Shown piece after piece: positions 1-9,360 of a DNA stretch of 64,000 nt (positions within the stretch are counted from its first letter, which is position 1; each line of letters opens with the position of its first letter). Position numbers and translations under genes: made by a program. Source of the DNA: Lysobacter panacisoli (GTDB lineage: Bacteria > Pseudomonadota > Gammaproteobacteria > Xanthomonadales > Xanthomonadaceae); assembly GCF_009765165.1 (NCBI RefSeq), contig NZ_VLNU01000001.1:1596001-1660000 (forward strand), read 5' to 3'. Under the pieces are notes generated by a model. It had not been told where the DNA came from. It saw only the letters and a list, made by a program, of their open reading frames with translations, and ran no database searches.

Positions 1-822
1 CCGTGCCTGGAAATGCCGGTGCTGCTGCTCCAGCCGGCTGCGGCATTCGGGTGTATCGCAGGGCGCTTCGGTCGCATAGCGCTGCTTCCACGCGCGCGGT
101 TCGAACAGCGCGATGCGCGCTTCGCCGTCGGCGTAATGCACCAGCGGTTCGGGCGGCGCGTCGAGCCAATGTTCGCCGGCCGGTTCCAGCAGCGCGGTTT
201 CCAGCAGCGGCCACAGCGGCGAAAGGCCAGCGTGGTCGTACTGCATCGCCATCATCGCGGCGAGGTCGTGCACGGTCAGGTAGCGCGCGTGTTCGACCTG
301 CAGGCCGAAGGCGTGCTGCGCGGCCAGTGCGGTCGCCGCGCCAGCCATGCCGCGCTCGAGCAGTTCGCGCTCGAACGCATCGCCGACACGCGCGGCGATC
401 GCTTCGTCGCCGCCGAGCACGAACGGCACCAGCCGGAACGGGCCGCCGGCGTGGTCGGGCGACGGCGTGAGTGCGCCCGGCAGCTGCGATTCGTGCGATC
501 CGAAGGCGATGATGCGGCCGGCTTCGGCGCCGGCACGCGGTGCGCGCGCGGCGAGCTGTTCCAGTTCACGGTGCAGCGGCCAGCCGGGACGCAGCAGCTC
601 GACCGGGTCGTAATGCGCGCCGACGGTGACCAGGTCGAGTGAGCTGGCCTCGGAGGCGAAACCCGCCAGGTCCTGCGCGATCAGACCGGCCAGCGCCCCG
701 ACCTCGTTCTGCGCCAGGGCCTGCCGGACCACCGGTGCGTCGCCCCGAAGCTCGAGCGCGAGCGCCCCGAGCACGTGCAGGGAAGCGGGCGGGGCGGGCA
801 GGGCGGACTCGGCTGGCGTCAT
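1..822 (-). CDS. Conserved protein of unknown function (3' end outside window)
   Basis: An open frame starts at the ATG at 822 and runs without a stop to the left edge, so at least 274 residues are visible and the C-terminus is missing. The protein is soluble-looking, rich in Ala, Leu and Glu, and has no signal peptide or membrane segment. Visible stretches include VGAHYDPVELLRPGWPLH near residue 63 and a C-terminal part with two cysteines (CDTPEC). I do not recognise a family. It is divergent from the thiolase gene, with about 120 bp between the starts. The opposite-strand frame over the same bases looks like an arginine-rich shadow, which supports this strand. Confidence 0.6.
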   Translation of the reverse strand, partial: MTPAESALPAPPASLHVLGALALELRGDAPVVRQALAQNEVGALAGLIAQDLAGFASEASSLDLVTVGAHYDPVELLRPGWPLHRELEQLAARAPRAGAEAGRIIAFGSHESQLPGALTPSPDHAGGPFRLVPFVLGGDEAIAARVGDAFERELLERGMAGAATALAAQHAFGLQVEHARYLTVHDLAAMMAMQYDHAGLSPLWPLLETALLEPAGEHWLDAPPEPLVHYADGEARIALFEPRAWKQRYATEAPCDTPECRSRLEQQHRHFQAR

Positions 823-942
823 GGATACGGTGGCGTTTGGTCGCTCGCGAAGGCGGCGCTACACTTCGGTCCATTATGCCCGCCCGGGCGTCAACGCCCG
901 GGCGACTCTCTCTTTTCCGATGTTCCCCCGCGAGGTGTAGCG

Positions 943-2220
943 ATGCGTCCTGCCCGTCCCGTTGCCGTGCTTGGTGGCGTCCGTATCCCGTTCTGCCGCC
1001 AGAACACGGCCTATTCGGACGTCGGCAACCTGGGCATGTCGGTGCGCACACTCGGCGCGCTGGTCGAGAAGTTCGGCCTGCACGGCCAGCAGCTGGGCGA
1101 AGTCGCGATGGGCGCGGTGATCAAGCACTCCAGCGACTGGAACCTCGGCCGCGAGGCCGCATTGTCGTCGGGCCTGTCGCCGTTGACCCCGGGCATCACC
1201 CTGCAGCGCGCCTGCGGTACCTCGCTGGATTCGATCGTCCACATCGCCAACAAGATCGCCGCCGGCCAGATCGACTCCGGCGTCGGCGGCGGTTCCGACA
1301 CCACCTCCGACGTGCCGATCGTGTACGGCCGCAAGTTGCGCCGCCGCCTGCTCGAAGCCGCCCGCGCCAAGACGCCGCGCGACAAGCTGGCCGCGTTCAA
1401 GGGCTTCCACCTGCGCGAGCTCAAGCCCGAATTCCCGGGCGTGGCCGAGCCGCGCACCGGCAAGTCGATGGGCGAGCACTGCGAGGACATGGCGAAGGAG
1501 TGGAACATCTCGCGCGACTCGCAGGACGAGTGGGCGCTGTCCTCGCACCTGAAGCTGGCCGCGGCCTACGAGCGCGGTTTCTTCGACGATCTGGTGGTGA
1601 GCTTCCGCGGCGTGTCGCGCGACAACATCCTGCGCGGCGACAGTACGCTGGAGAAGCTGGCCTCGCTGAAGCCGGCGTTCGACAAGACCTCCGGTCGCGG
1701 CACGCTGACCGCGGGCAATTCCACGCCGCTGACCGACGGTGCGTCGGCGTGCCTGCTGGCGTCGGACGAATGGGCGCTGTCGCACGGTCTGGAGCCGCTG
1801 TGCTACCTGCGCGATGCGCATGTCGCGGCGGTGGACTTCGTGCACGGCGAGGGCCTGCTGATGGCGCCGACGGTGGCCGTGCCGGAGATGCTCAAGCGCA
1901 ACGGCCTGACCCTGCAGGACTTCGACTTCTACGAGATCCACGAGGCCTTCGCCGCGCAGGTGCTGTGCACGCTGCGTGCGTGGGAGAGCGAGGAGTACTG
2001 CCGCAACCGCCTCGGCCTGGACGCGCCGATGGGGCGCATCGACGTCAGCAAGATCAACCCGAACGGGTCCTCGCTGGCGGCCGGCCACCCCTTCGCCGCG
2101 ACCGGTGCGCGCATCGTCGCCACCGCCGCCAAGGAGCTGAAGCAGCGTGGCGGCGGCCGCTGCCTGGTGTCGATCTGCACCGCCGGCGGCATGGGCGTGG
2201 TCGCCATCCTGGAGCGCTGA
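943..2220 (+). CDS. FadI-like thiolase (acetyl-CoA C-acyltransferase)
   Basis: This 425-residue thiolase should catalyse reversible cleavage or formation of 3-ketoacyl-CoA in fatty-acid beta-oxidation. The nucleophilic cysteine lies in QRACGTSLDS (Cys91). The distal catalytic motifs HEAFAAQ, GHPFAATGAR and CTAGGMG are all present. The GHPFAATGAR and NSTPLTDGA wording and the length match FadI (about 436 residues) better than short-chain PhaA. The start at 943 follows a GAGGTG ribosome site, and longer in-frame starts upstream have no such site. No fadJ-like partner is adjacent, so the exact chain-length preference cannot be read from context. Confidence 0.88.
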   Translation: MRPARPVAVLGGVRIPFCRQNTAYSDVGNLGMSVRTLGALVEKFGLHGQQLGEVAMGAVIKHSSDWNLGREAALSSGLSPLTPGITLQRACGTSLDSIVHIANKIAAGQIDSGVGGGSDTTSDVPIVYGRKLRRRLLEAARAKTPRDKLAAFKGFHLRELKPEFPGVAEPRTGKSMGEHCEDMAKEWNISRDSQDEWALSSHLKLAAAYERGFFDDLVVSFRGVSRDNILRGDSTLEKLASLKPAFDKTSGRGTLTAGNSTPLTDGASACLLASDEWALSHGLEPLCYLRDAHVAAVDFVHGEGLLMAPTVAVPEMLKRNGLTLQDFDFYEIHEAFAAQVLCTLRAWESEEYCRNRLGLDAPMGRIDVSKINPNGSSLAAGHPFAATGARIVATAAKELKQRGGGRCLVSICTAGGMGVVAILER

Positions 2221-2381
2221 CCGCCCGAAAACGCGAACTGCAGCACAGAAATGTTGCAGGTCGCCGGGCCCAGGCCTAGGATCGGCGCGCGGGCTGGGCG
2301 GTGTGGGGACACCGTCCGAGATCGGCCCGCGAACGCTCCCAGCGGGCGCTACCGCTGGCAACGCACGTTTCGGGGGAAACG

Positions 2382-2933
2382 ATGTCGACGATCCAACCGC
2401 ACGGGTCCACGAGGGCCCGGCTCGATGCCGCCTTGGCCGAGTTCTCTACCGACGCATGGCGCGACGGCAAACAACTGGTGGTCCGACCCGGCTGCACGCT
2501 GCCCGACCGCTGCATCAAGTGCAACGAGCCGGCGCAGCGGCTCACGCGCCGCAGCTTCTACTGGCACCACCCGGGGCTGTACGTGGTGGCCCTGCTCAAC
2601 CTGCTGATCTACGCGGTGATCGCCATCTTCGTGCGCAAGCGCACGCCGGTGACGGTCGGCCTGTGCCGCCAGCACCAGACGCGGCGGAGCATCGTCCTCG
2701 CGCTGGCGACGGTGGGCGCGCTGGCGGGAACGGCGGTCGCGTTCAAAGGGCTGATCGACATGAGCTACGTGGTCGTCGGCATCGGCGCATTCGTGACACT
2801 GGCGAGCCTGGTGTTCGGCATCGTCGCCGGACGCGTGCTCGTGGTGACGCGCATCGGCGAGAACTACACCCGGTTCGACGGTGCAGGCGCGGAATTCCTC
2901 GCCAGCCTGCCGACGTTCTACCGCACGCGCTGA
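2382..2933 (+). CDS. Membrane protein with CxxC motif, unknown function
   Basis: The protein has 183 residues. The N-terminal cytoplasmic part contains a zinc-ribbon-like RCIKCNEPA pair of cysteines near residue 43. Two hydrophobic blocks follow: one around residues 67-83 (YVVALLNLLIYAVIAIFV) and a longer stretch around 105-160 that likely forms two further helices. The short linker after the first helix carries another Cys-x-x-His (LCRQHQ) that could complete a metal site. The start at 2382 is preceded by GGGGGAAAC, a better start context than the ATG at 2301. It stands alone between the thiolase and the convergent hemY gene. No function is assigned. Confidence 0.72.
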   Translation: MSTIQPHGSTRARLDAALAEFSTDAWRDGKQLVVRPGCTLPDRCIKCNEPAQRLTRRSFYWHHPGLYVVALLNLLIYAVIAIFVRKRTPVTVGLCRQHQTRRSIVLALATVGALAGTAVAFKGLIDMSYVVVGIGAFVTLASLVFGIVAGRVLVVTRIGENYTRFDGAGAEFLASLPTFYRTR

Positions 2934-2967
2934 CCGCATCGCACCCTCGCCCGAGGGTGCGGACGGC

Positions 2968-4218
2968 TCATTGCCGCAGGCGCGGCACGCCGTGTTCGTC
3001 GCGTTCCTCGACCACGGCCTGGTCGAAGATCGTCTGGCGCATGTCGCGTCCGGGCAGTTCGAGCGCGGCCTCGCCGCGCGCGGAACGCAGCGCGTTCGCA
3101 TAGCACAGGCGCGCGAGTTTCTCCTCGCCGGCCTCGGCGAAGCCGGCACCGAGTTCCTCCCACGCCTCGCTGTGCGCACCCTGCGCGAGTGCGCGGTGCA
3201 GGTAGGCCTCGGCCTGCGGCCACTGGCCCTGCGCGCGTGCGATGCGCGCCAGTGTCGACAACAACGCCGGGCTGCCCGGATGCGACGGCAGCCAGCGCTC
3301 GGCGTTGGTGCGGCGTTCGTCGAGGCGACCGACCGGAAGCCGTCCGTACAGCGCGACCAGCGATTCGTCCCAACGCGCATCCAGCGCCTGTTCGACGCTG
3401 CGCGTGGCGGCTTCGTCCCAGCGCATCGCGGCGGCGCGTTCGGCGTAGGCGGACACTGCGGCCGGATCGTGGCGCAGCGGCTTGGGCAGCGCTTCCCAAC
3501 GGTCGGCGAGCACATTGGCGTCGGCCGCTTCGCGCAGCGATGCCGCGCCCCACTGTGCTTCGAGCGTGGCGAGGCGTTCGTTCGACAGCGCCTGCTGCTG
3601 GCGCAACGCGCCGAGCAGGCCGTAGGCCTCGCCGCTGCGACCGAGCGCGGCCAGCGCTTCGCCGCGCAGCACCAGTCCACGCGGCGGTAGCGGTGTCGCC
3701 GACGGTGCATCGAGCAGTGCGAGTGCATCGGCGGGGCGGTCGTGCGCGAGTGCGAGCTCGGCTTCGGCGATCGCGCGAGTACCGGCGTGGTCCAGGCCGA
3801 TCGCGGCCAGATGCGCGCGCGCCGCGGCATCGTCGCCGCGCGCCTGCGCGGCACGCGCCGCACCGACACGCGCGACGGCGAGGGCGTCGGGTTCGTCCGC
3901 GGCCTGCGCGAGCAGCTTTTCCGAACGCGTCCATTGCCCCTGGTGCAGCGATTCGAACCCGTCGATCAGGCGTGCGCGTGCCTGCCGGCGACGGTGTCGG
4001 CGCATCGCCGCGAACGGCAGGTTGGCCAGCTTCCACACCAGCCACAGCACCGCCAGCGCGACCAGGAGCAACGCGATCGCCTTGGGGACGTTGGTGGTGT
4101 AGTCGTTGCCGCCGTAGCGAACCAGCACGTAGCCGGGGTCCTGGACGAGCAACTGCGCGAGCAGTGCGCCGACCAGCGCCAGCACGATCCAGAACAGCAC
4201 GTTGCGGAAGAGGTTCAT
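2968..4218 (-). CDS. hemY: HemY, inner-membrane TPR protein of heme biosynthesis operon
   Basis: A 416-residue HemY family protein. Two N-terminal membrane helices (about residues 7-25 and 45-65) flank a short loop with the family-typical DPGYVLVRYGGNDYTT. A long alpha-helical tetratricopeptide-like region follows to the C-terminus. Gammaproteobacterial HemY is distinct from the Bacillus protoporphyrinogen oxidase of the same name. Its role in heme synthesis is inferred mainly from its conserved place in hemD-hemX-hemY. Here it is the last gene of that run, 34 bp after hemX, consistent with one transcript. Confidence 0.9.
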   Translation of the reverse strand: MNLFRNVLFWIVLALVGALLAQLLVQDPGYVLVRYGGNDYTTNVPKAIALLLVALAVLWLVWKLANLPFAAMRRHRRRQARARLIDGFESLHQGQWTRSEKLLAQAADEPDALAVARVGAARAAQARGDDAAARAHLAAIGLDHAGTRAIAEAELALAHDRPADALALLDAPSATPLPPRGLVLRGEALAALGRSGEAYGLLGALRQQQALSNERLATLEAQWGAASLREAADANVLADRWEALPKPLRHDPAAVSAYAERAAAMRWDEAATRSVEQALDARWDESLVALYGRLPVGRLDERRTNAERWLPSHPGSPALLSTLARIARAQGQWPQAEAYLHRALAQGAHSEAWEELGAGFAEAGEEKLARLCYANALRSARGEAALELPGRDMRQTIFDQAVVEERDEHGVPRLRQ

Positions 4219-4252
4219 GGCGACTTCGGCTCCTTGCGTCGCGAATGGCCGT

Positions 4253-5233
4253 TCAATGCGCGGTGCGCAGCTGGCGCAACTGCTGCAGTGTGCTGCCCAG
4301 CGTCGGAAGCGTGAGTGAAAGCGGGCGCGTGGCGATGGCGCGCAGGCGCGCGCGCTGTTCGTGCAGGGTCGGCGATTCCGGCCACAGGCGCGCCATCCAC
4401 GTCTCGGCGCGTTGCAGCGCGGCGCGGAAACCGGCTTCGTCGCGACGCTCGGCGGCGGCGCGAGCGAGCGAGATCTCCAGCTGCAACCCGGCGGCCGCGG
4501 CGATGCGATCGGCCGGCTGCACCGCGACCGCGCGATCGCTCGGGCGCACGTCGATCAATCCGGCGAACGCGCGGCGCCACCACGGCGCATCCGGTGTCGA
4601 CGTCGCGGTCGGCTCGACCGGTGCGGCCGTGATCGTCTGCGCGAGTGCGTCGAGTTCGGCCATCGCGCGCACGCGCGGTTCGGTGCCGAGCGCCTCGATG
4701 CCGGCGCGCTCCTGCTGCAGGGTCTGGCGCAGGCTGAGGTAGGCGGGATCGACGACGCCGTCGAGCACGTGCCCGGCCAGCGCATAGGCGCGGCGTGCGC
4801 CTTCCAGGTCGCCGGCGATCAGCAGGCGCTGCTGGCCCAGGCTGAGCAGCAGTTCGGTCTCGTCCAGGCGCAACGCCTGCGCGCCGTGCAGGTCGGGATC
4901 GGCGAGCTTGGACACGGTGTCTTCGATCAGCGCCGCGCGCTGGCCGATGCCGAGCAGTTCGTCGCGCAGCACGCGGTTGGTCGCGTCGGCCTGTTGCAGG
5001 CGTTGCAGCTGCGCGCGCTGGTCGCGGCGGATCGCATCGATGCGGCCCTGCAGTGCTTCCACGCGCTGGTCGGCATCGAGCGCGGCCTCGCGTTCGCGAT
5101 CGCTGCGCGCCTGCCATTGCATCCAGCCGTACCCGCCCGCTGCGGCAACCAGCAGCACCAGCAGCAACCAGGCCCAGCCACGCGAACGTCGCGGTGCAGC
5201 CGGAGAAAGGGTCGGATCGGGAGTGGCGGACAC
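4253..5233 (-). CDS. hemX: HemX, membrane-anchored coiled-coil protein
   Basis: A 326-residue HemX-family protein, often labelled uroporphyrinogen-III methyltransferase although the methylase fold is absent. A single membrane anchor sits at about residues 20-37 after a basic RRSRGWAW stretch. A predicted coiled coil (residues 45-85, rich in Asp, Arg and Gln) and a helical periplasmic domain follow. The start is a GTG at 5233. It lies 48 bp after hemD and 34 bp before hemY in the same direction. Its biochemical function is not established, so the name rests on sequence family and gene order. Confidence 0.88.
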   Translation of the reverse strand: MSATPDPTLSPAAPRRSRGWAWLLLVLLVAAAGGYGWMQWQARSDREREAALDADQRVEALQGRIDAIRRDQRAQLQRLQQADATNRVLRDELLGIGQRAALIEDTVSKLADPDLHGAQALRLDETELLLSLGQQRLLIAGDLEGARRAYALAGHVLDGVVDPAYLSLRQTLQQERAGIEALGTEPRVRAMAELDALAQTITAAPVEPTATSTPDAPWWRRAFAGLIDVRPSDRAVAVQPADRIAAAAGLQLEISLARAAAERRDEAGFRAALQRAETWMARLWPESPTLHEQRARLRAIATRPLSLTLPTLGSTLQQLRQLRTAH

Positions 5234-5281
5234 GGCGGTACGGGGCGGGAAGACCGCGCCATGCTACCGGAGCGCCACGCG

Positions 5282-6043
5282 TCACGCCGGAGGCGCGGTT
5301 CCGCTGGCGGCGGCGAAAAGGTCGGCGGGACGCGCGCTGCGGGCGACGATCGCCTCGGCGAAACCGTGCGCGCGGGCGAGGTCGGCGAGGCGCTCGCTGG
5401 CCGCGACGACGCGGGCACGGCGCAGGCGTTCCAGCGCATCCGGCGGCAGCGTCGCCAGCAGGTACTCCAGGGCTTCGCCGCTGGACAACGCCAGCGTCGC
5501 CCGCTCGCGCAAGGCCAGCAGGTGCGCGATCGACTGCGGCGAGGGCGCGATCGGCACGCGTTCGTACACGTCGGCGCGCAGCACGTTCGCGCCGCGCGCC
5601 TGCAAGGCCGGGATCAGCACGCCGCGACCGCCCGGTGCCGTGACGAACCCGATCGTCTGTCCGTCGATGTCGATCAGACCCGGCAACGCGAGCAGTCCTT
5701 CGCTGTCCATCCGCGTCGGCGCTTCGACCTCGGCGATGCCGGCGCGATGCAGAGCCGCCGCCGTGCCTGCACCGACCGCGAACCAGCGTTGCCCCGCGCG
5801 CGAGGCCAACGGCTGCAGCGCGCGTGCCGCACGCACCGCGACCGGGCTGGTGAACAGCACACGCGGTGCATCGAGTGCGGTGCGCAGGGCGCGGCGCGAG
5901 GCCTCGTCGTCGCGCCAGCGCAGTCGCCACGGCGACAGCGCGATCACGCCCAGACCCACGCGCGCGGCGGCGCGGCGCATCGGCGCATGCTCGCCGCGCG
6001 GGCGCAGCGAGATCACGAACCGCTCGGGCGTGCGTACTGGCAT
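5282..6043 (-). CDS. hemD: Uroporphyrinogen-III synthase
   Basis: A 253-residue HemD that closes and inverts ring D of hydroxymethylbilane to give uroporphyrinogen III for heme and siroheme. The protein shows the two-lobe pattern of the family: an N-terminal part with the motif VLFTSPVAVRAA and a C-terminal part with LALSSGEALEYLL, plus the DVYERVPI hinge. HemD is weakly conserved overall, so hemX and hemY immediately downstream add confidence. The ATG at 6043 was chosen; an upstream in-frame ATG at 6139 would run into the divergent thioesterase gene. Confidence 0.9.
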   Translation of the reverse strand: MPVRTPERFVISLRPRGEHAPMRRAAARVGLGVIALSPWRLRWRDDEASRRALRTALDAPRVLFTSPVAVRAARALQPLASRAGQRWFAVGAGTAAALHRAGIAEVEAPTRMDSEGLLALPGLIDIDGQTIGFVTAPGGRGVLIPALQARGANVLRADVYERVPIAPSPQSIAHLLALRERATLALSSGEALEYLLATLPPDALERLRRARVVAASERLADLARAHGFAEAIVARSARPADLFAAASGTAPPA

Positions 6044-6075
6044 CGCACCAGCATAGCCGCCGGCGCGCGGACTCC

Positions 6076-6081
6076 TACAAT
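6076..6081 (+). promoter_or_regulatory. Putative -10 element for the thioesterase gene
   Basis: TACAAT lies 27 bases before the ATG at 6109, in the 65-bp gap shared with divergent hemD. It is a good match to the sigma-70 -10 consensus. No convincing -35 is seen at standard spacing. Confidence 0.4.
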
Positions 6082-6108
6082 GGGCACGATTCCCCCACCG
6101 ATCCCTGC

Positions 6109-6579
6109 ATGAACCTCCACCACGAACACGACGCCGCACTGCGGCGCCTGCACGAGCACTACCAGTCGATGCCGCCGGTCGCGGCGATGGACGTGCGCGT
6201 CGCCGGTTACGACGGCAACCGCCTGCGCCTGCACGCGCCGCTGTCCACGCACGTCAACGACAAGGGCTGCGCGTTCGGCGGGAGCCTCGCGTCGATGATG
6301 ACGCTGGCCTCGTGGGGACTGGTCTCGCTGCACGTGGAAGCGGCGGGGCTGCAGGCCGAGGTGTTCGTGGCCGACAGCCAGATCCGCTACCTGGCGCCGT
6401 TGTTCGCCGACCTGGATGTCGAGGCCGAACTGGCGCCCGACTCCAGCTGGCCCGGCTTCATCGCGACCCTGCGTGAACGCGGTCGCGCCCGTACCGGGCT
6501 GGTCGCGCGCGCGCGGCTTCCGGACGGTGGAATCGCGACCGAGTTCACCGCCCGCTACGTCGCCATCGCCAAGTCCTGA
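6109..6579 (+). CDS. YiiD C-terminal-type (hotdog-fold) thioesterase
   Basis: A 156-residue protein of the putative thioesterase family found as the C-terminal domain of E. coli YiiD. Characteristic stretches are the early LSTHVNDKGCAFGGSLASMM block near residue 58, which holds the hotdog helix, followed by strands ending in FTARYVAIA. It probably hydrolyses an acyl-CoA or acyl-ACP, but the substrate is unknown. The N-acetyltransferase domain present in E. coli YiiD is absent, which is common in xanthomonads. It stands alone, divergent from hemD. Confidence 0.75.
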   Translation: MNLHHEHDAALRRLHEHYQSMPPVAAMDVRVAGYDGNRLRLHAPLSTHVNDKGCAFGGSLASMMTLASWGLVSLHVEAAGLQAEVFVADSQIRYLAPLFADLDVEAELAPDSSWPGFIATLRERGRARTGLVARARLPDGGIATEFTARYVAIAKS

Positions 6580-6633
6580 GCCAAGCCCGCGGCGACGGGC
6601 TAGGATGGCCGAAGTTCCGGAGGGGAATGCCCG

Positions 6634-7062
6634 ATGCGCCGTCTGACCCAGCTTGCAGCCCTGGCGCTGCTCGCCCTGCTGTCCACCTTCAGCGTGTCCG
6701 CGCTGGCCAAGAGCAAGATGGAACAGCTGCAGAGCAACCAGTACGCCTGGTCGGGCGCGATCCGTTGGGGTGATTTCGAAGGCGCTCTGAGCCTGATCGA
6801 CCCGGCCTACCGCGAGGCGCACCCGGTCAGCGACCTGGAGCTCAAGCGCTACGAGCAGGTCCAGATCACCGCTTATCGCGAGCGCAATTCCAGCGCCGAC
6901 AAGAAGGGCGGCGTGGCGATGCGCGACATCGAGATCGGCGTGGTCAACCGCCACACCCAGGCCGAACGCACCGTGCGCTACCGCGAAGAGTGGCGCTGGA
7001 ACGATGCCGACAAGAACTGGTGGCTGGTGACCGGACTGCCGGACCTGTGGGGCGGCGAATGA
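6634..7062 (+). CDS. Small secreted protein of unknown function
   Basis: A 142-residue protein with a clear Sec signal peptide: a basic MRR start, a hydrophobic core at residues 8-22 and a likely cleavage after SALA (near residue 25). The mature part is hydrophilic and ends in a Trp-rich strand (EEWRWNDADKNWWLV) typical of small periplasmic beta domains such as the NTF2-like fold. A GGAGGGG ribosome site precedes the ATG at 6634. I recognise no named family. It is read in the same direction as the thioesterase and rhodanese genes on either side. Confidence 0.72.
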   Translation: MRRLTQLAALALLALLSTFSVSALAKSKMEQLQSNQYAWSGAIRWGDFEGALSLIDPAYREAHPVSDLELKRYEQVQITAYRERNSSADKKGGVAMRDIEIGVVNRHTQAERTVRYREEWRWNDADKNWWLVTGLPDLWGGE

Positions 7063-7159
7063 CGCGCTGAGCGCCCGTCGCGGGGCCGGACCGCCCCGGT
7101 TTTGCGCCACCGCCGGCACTGGGCGACAATCCCGGCCCCGTTTCCGTCGCCGTGATGCC

Positions 7160-7597
7160 GTGAACTTCCAAGAACTGCTGGCCTTCGCCGAGCGCCACCC
7201 CCTCCTGTCCCTGGCGCTGGTCGGCCTGACCCTGGCGATCATCTACACCGAGGTCGCGCGGTTGTTCCGTGGCTACAAGGCGCTGCGTCCGGCCGAACTG
7301 ACCGGACTGATGAACCGCGACAACGCACTGGTCGTCGACCTGTCGGCGAGCGGCGATTTCGAGAAGGGCCACATCGCCGGCAGCAAGTCGGTGCAGCCCA
7401 GCCAGTTCGATCCGGAAAACAAGCTGCTGGCCAACGCCAAGTCGCTGCCGGTGGTGGTCGTGTGCCGCAACGGACAGGCGTCCGGCGATGCGGCCAAGCG
7501 CCTGAAGAAGGCTGGCTTCGAACAGGTGTACTGGCTCGACGGCGGCATCGCCGCGTGGCAGAACGCCGACCTGCCCCTGGTCAAGGGTCGCGCCTGA
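7160..7597 (+). CDS. Membrane-anchored rhodanese-like protein (YibN type)
   Basis: A 145-residue protein with one N-terminal membrane helix (about residues 14-30) followed by a rhodanese domain. The active-site cysteine is Cys102 in VVVCRNGQASG, and the strand DLSASGDFEKGHIAGS precedes it. Such proteins may transfer sulfane sulfur; the physiological substrate of YibN is uncertain. The start is GTG at 7160. In E. coli yibN lies just before grxC-secB-gpsA. Here secB and gpsA follow directly and grxC is absent from the block. Confidence 0.85.
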   Translation: MNFQELLAFAERHPLLSLALVGLTLAIIYTEVARLFRGYKALRPAELTGLMNRDNALVVDLSASGDFEKGHIAGSKSVQPSQFDPENKLLANAKSLPVVVVCRNGQASGDAAKRLKKAGFEQVYWLDGGIAAWQNADLPLVKGRA

Positions 7598-7746
7598 CCC
7601 TCGCGACGGCCGGTTCGTTTTTCTCAAACGGCCGGCCTTGATCGCCTCGCGGGACGCCCCAACACCGTCTTTGGGGACAGCACACACCGCTTGCCGCGGA
7701 CGCGCCGACTCGCGCAATCTGAACAGCCGGGCGCGCCAGGGGCGCG

Positions 7747-7755
7747 TGCCATAAT
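7747..7755 (+). promoter_or_regulatory. Extended -10 promoter for secB
   Basis: TGCCATAAT combines the extended TG-N motif with a near-consensus -10 hexamer (CATAAT, 7750-7755). Transcription would start about 30 bases before the secB ATG. The GGAG ribosome site at 7781-7784 falls inside the resulting short leader. Confidence 0.5.
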
Positions 7756-7791
7756 CGACCACTTTCCGCATTTATTGCCTGGAGTTACGAG

Positions 7792-8307
7792 ATGTCCGAA
7801 GAAAACGTCAACGGCGCCGCCGCGTCCACCGAAGCCAACGGTCCGGCGTTCACCGTCGAGAAGATCTACGCCAAGGACGTCTCCTTCGAGGTTCCGGGCG
7901 CACCGGCCGTGTTCAACGAGCAGGCCCAGCCGCAGCTGCAGATGAACCTCAACCAGAGCGTGCAGCGCCTCAACGACAACGCGTTCGAAGTGGTCCTGGG
8001 CATCACCCTGACCTGCAACGCGAACGACAAGGCCATGTACGTCGTCGAAGTGAAGCAGGCCGGCGTGTTCGGCCTGGCCGGCTTCGACGCCCAGACCCTG
8101 GACGGCATGCTCGGCACGCATTGCCCGAACGTCCTGTACCCGTACGCACGCCAGCTGATCAGCGACCTGATCCAGGCCGGCGGCTTCCCGCCGTTCTTCC
8201 TGCAGCCGATCAACTTCGACGCGCTGTACGCCGAAGGCCTGCGCCAGCGCGCGGCGCAGCAGGCCGGCAGCGGCCTGGCCGACGCCGAGACCGCCGGCAA
8301 CGCCTGA
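7792..8307 (+). CDS. secB: Protein-export chaperone SecB
   Basis: A 171-residue SecB, the cytoplasmic tetrameric chaperone that keeps preproteins unfolded and hands them to SecA. The family hallmark runs [15 protein letters not shown] near residue 24. Later come [17 protein letters not shown] and [17 protein letters not shown], followed by the [14 protein letters not shown] block. The acidic, Ala-rich tail is longer than in E. coli (155 residues). It has its own promoter and a GGAG ribosome site. gpsA follows after 13 bp, as in E. coli, so the two are probably co-transcribed. Confidence 0.97.
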   Translation: MSEENVNGAAASTEANGPAFTVEKIYAKDVSFEVPGAPAVFNEQAQPQLQMNLNQSVQRLNDNAFEVVLGITLTCNANDKAMYVVEVKQAGVFGLAGFDAQTLDGMLGTHCPNVLYPYARQLISDLIQAGGFPPFFLQPINFDALYAEGLRQRAAQQAGSGLADAETAGNA

Positions 8308-8320
8308 TCGCGTCCGCGGC

Positions 8321-9349
8321 ATGGAAGCGAACGCACTTCCTAGCGTCGCGGTGCTCGGTGCGGGTTCCTGGGGCACCGCCCTCGGAGCCCTGATCGCGCG
8401 GCACGGTCATCCGACCGTGCTGTGGGGGCGGGATGCCGACGGCATCGCCGCCATCGACCAGCGCCACGAGAACCCGCGCTACCTGCCCGGCATTCCGTTG
8501 CCGGACTCGCTGCGCGCGACCACCGACCTGGCCGACGCCCTCGTGGGCGCCGATCTGGTGCTGGTGGTCGTTCCGTCGCACGCCTTCGCCGAAACCCTGC
8601 GCAAGCTCGCGCCGCACCGACCGGCGCATGCCGGCGTGGCGTGGGCGACCAAGGGTTTCGAGCCGGGCAGTGGCCGGTTCCTGCACGAAGTCGCCGAAGA
8701 GGTGCTCGGCAGCGACGTGCCGCTGGCCGTCGTCACCGGCCCGTCGTTCGCCAAGGAAGTCGCGCAGGGCCTGCCCACCGCGCTGACCGTCCACGGCAGC
8801 GATGCCGGCTTCGCCCAGGCGGTCGCCGATGCGCTGCACGGTCCGGCGTTCCGCGCCTACACCGGCAACGACATGCTCGGCGCCGAACTCGGCGGCGCGA
8901 TGAAGAACGTGCTCGCGGTCGCCACCGGCGTCGCCGACGGCATGCAGCTCGGTCTCAACGCGCGCGCGGGCCTGATCACGCGCGGGCTCAACGAAATGCT
9001 GCGGCTCAACCACGCGATCGGCGGCAAGGCCGAGACGCTGATGGGCCTGGCGGGTCTGGGCGACCTGGTGCTCACCTGCACCGGCGATCTCTCCCGCAAC
9101 CGTCGCCTGGGCCTCGCCCTGGGACGCGGGCAGTCGATCGACGAAGCCGTGCGCGAGATCGGACAGGTGGTCGAATCGGTGCAGACCGCCGACGAAGTGA
9201 TGCGCCAGGCCGAACGCCACGGCATCGAGCTGCCGATCTCCAGCGCGGTGCAGTGCGTGCTGCACGGCGAGATCACGCCCGCGGAGGGCCTGCGCCTGCT
9301 GCTGGCGCGCGAGCAGAAGCCGGAATATCCGCGCGACCTGTTCGGTTGA
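8321..9349 (+). CDS. gpsA: Glycerol-3-phosphate dehydrogenase [NAD(P)+]
   Basis: A 342-residue GpsA that reduces dihydroxyacetone phosphate to sn-glycerol-3-phosphate for phospholipid synthesis. The nucleotide-binding motif [12 protein letters not shown] lies at residues 10-21, the [11 protein letters not shown] block near 140, and the catalytic-lysine region [17 protein letters not shown] near 190. The length matches the family. It follows secB by 13 bp. A strong bidirectional hairpin terminator lies just after its stop codon. Confidence 0.97.
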   Translation: MEANALPSVAVLGAGSWGTALGALIARHGHPTVLWGRDADGIAAIDQRHENPRYLPGIPLPDSLRATTDLADALVGADLVLVVVPSHAFAETLRKLAPHRPAHAGVAWATKGFEPGSGRFLHEVAEEVLGSDVPLAVVTGPSFAKEVAQGLPTALTVHGSDAGFAQAVADALHGPAFRAYTGNDMLGAELGGAMKNVLAVATGVADGMQLGLNARAGLITRGLNEMLRLNHAIGGKAETLMGLAGLGDLVLTCTGDLSRNRRLGLALGRGQSIDEAVREIGQVVESVQTADEVMRQAERHGIELPISSAVQCVLHGEITPAEGLRLLLAREQKPEYPRDLFG

Positions 9350-9360
9350 TGAAACAAAAA

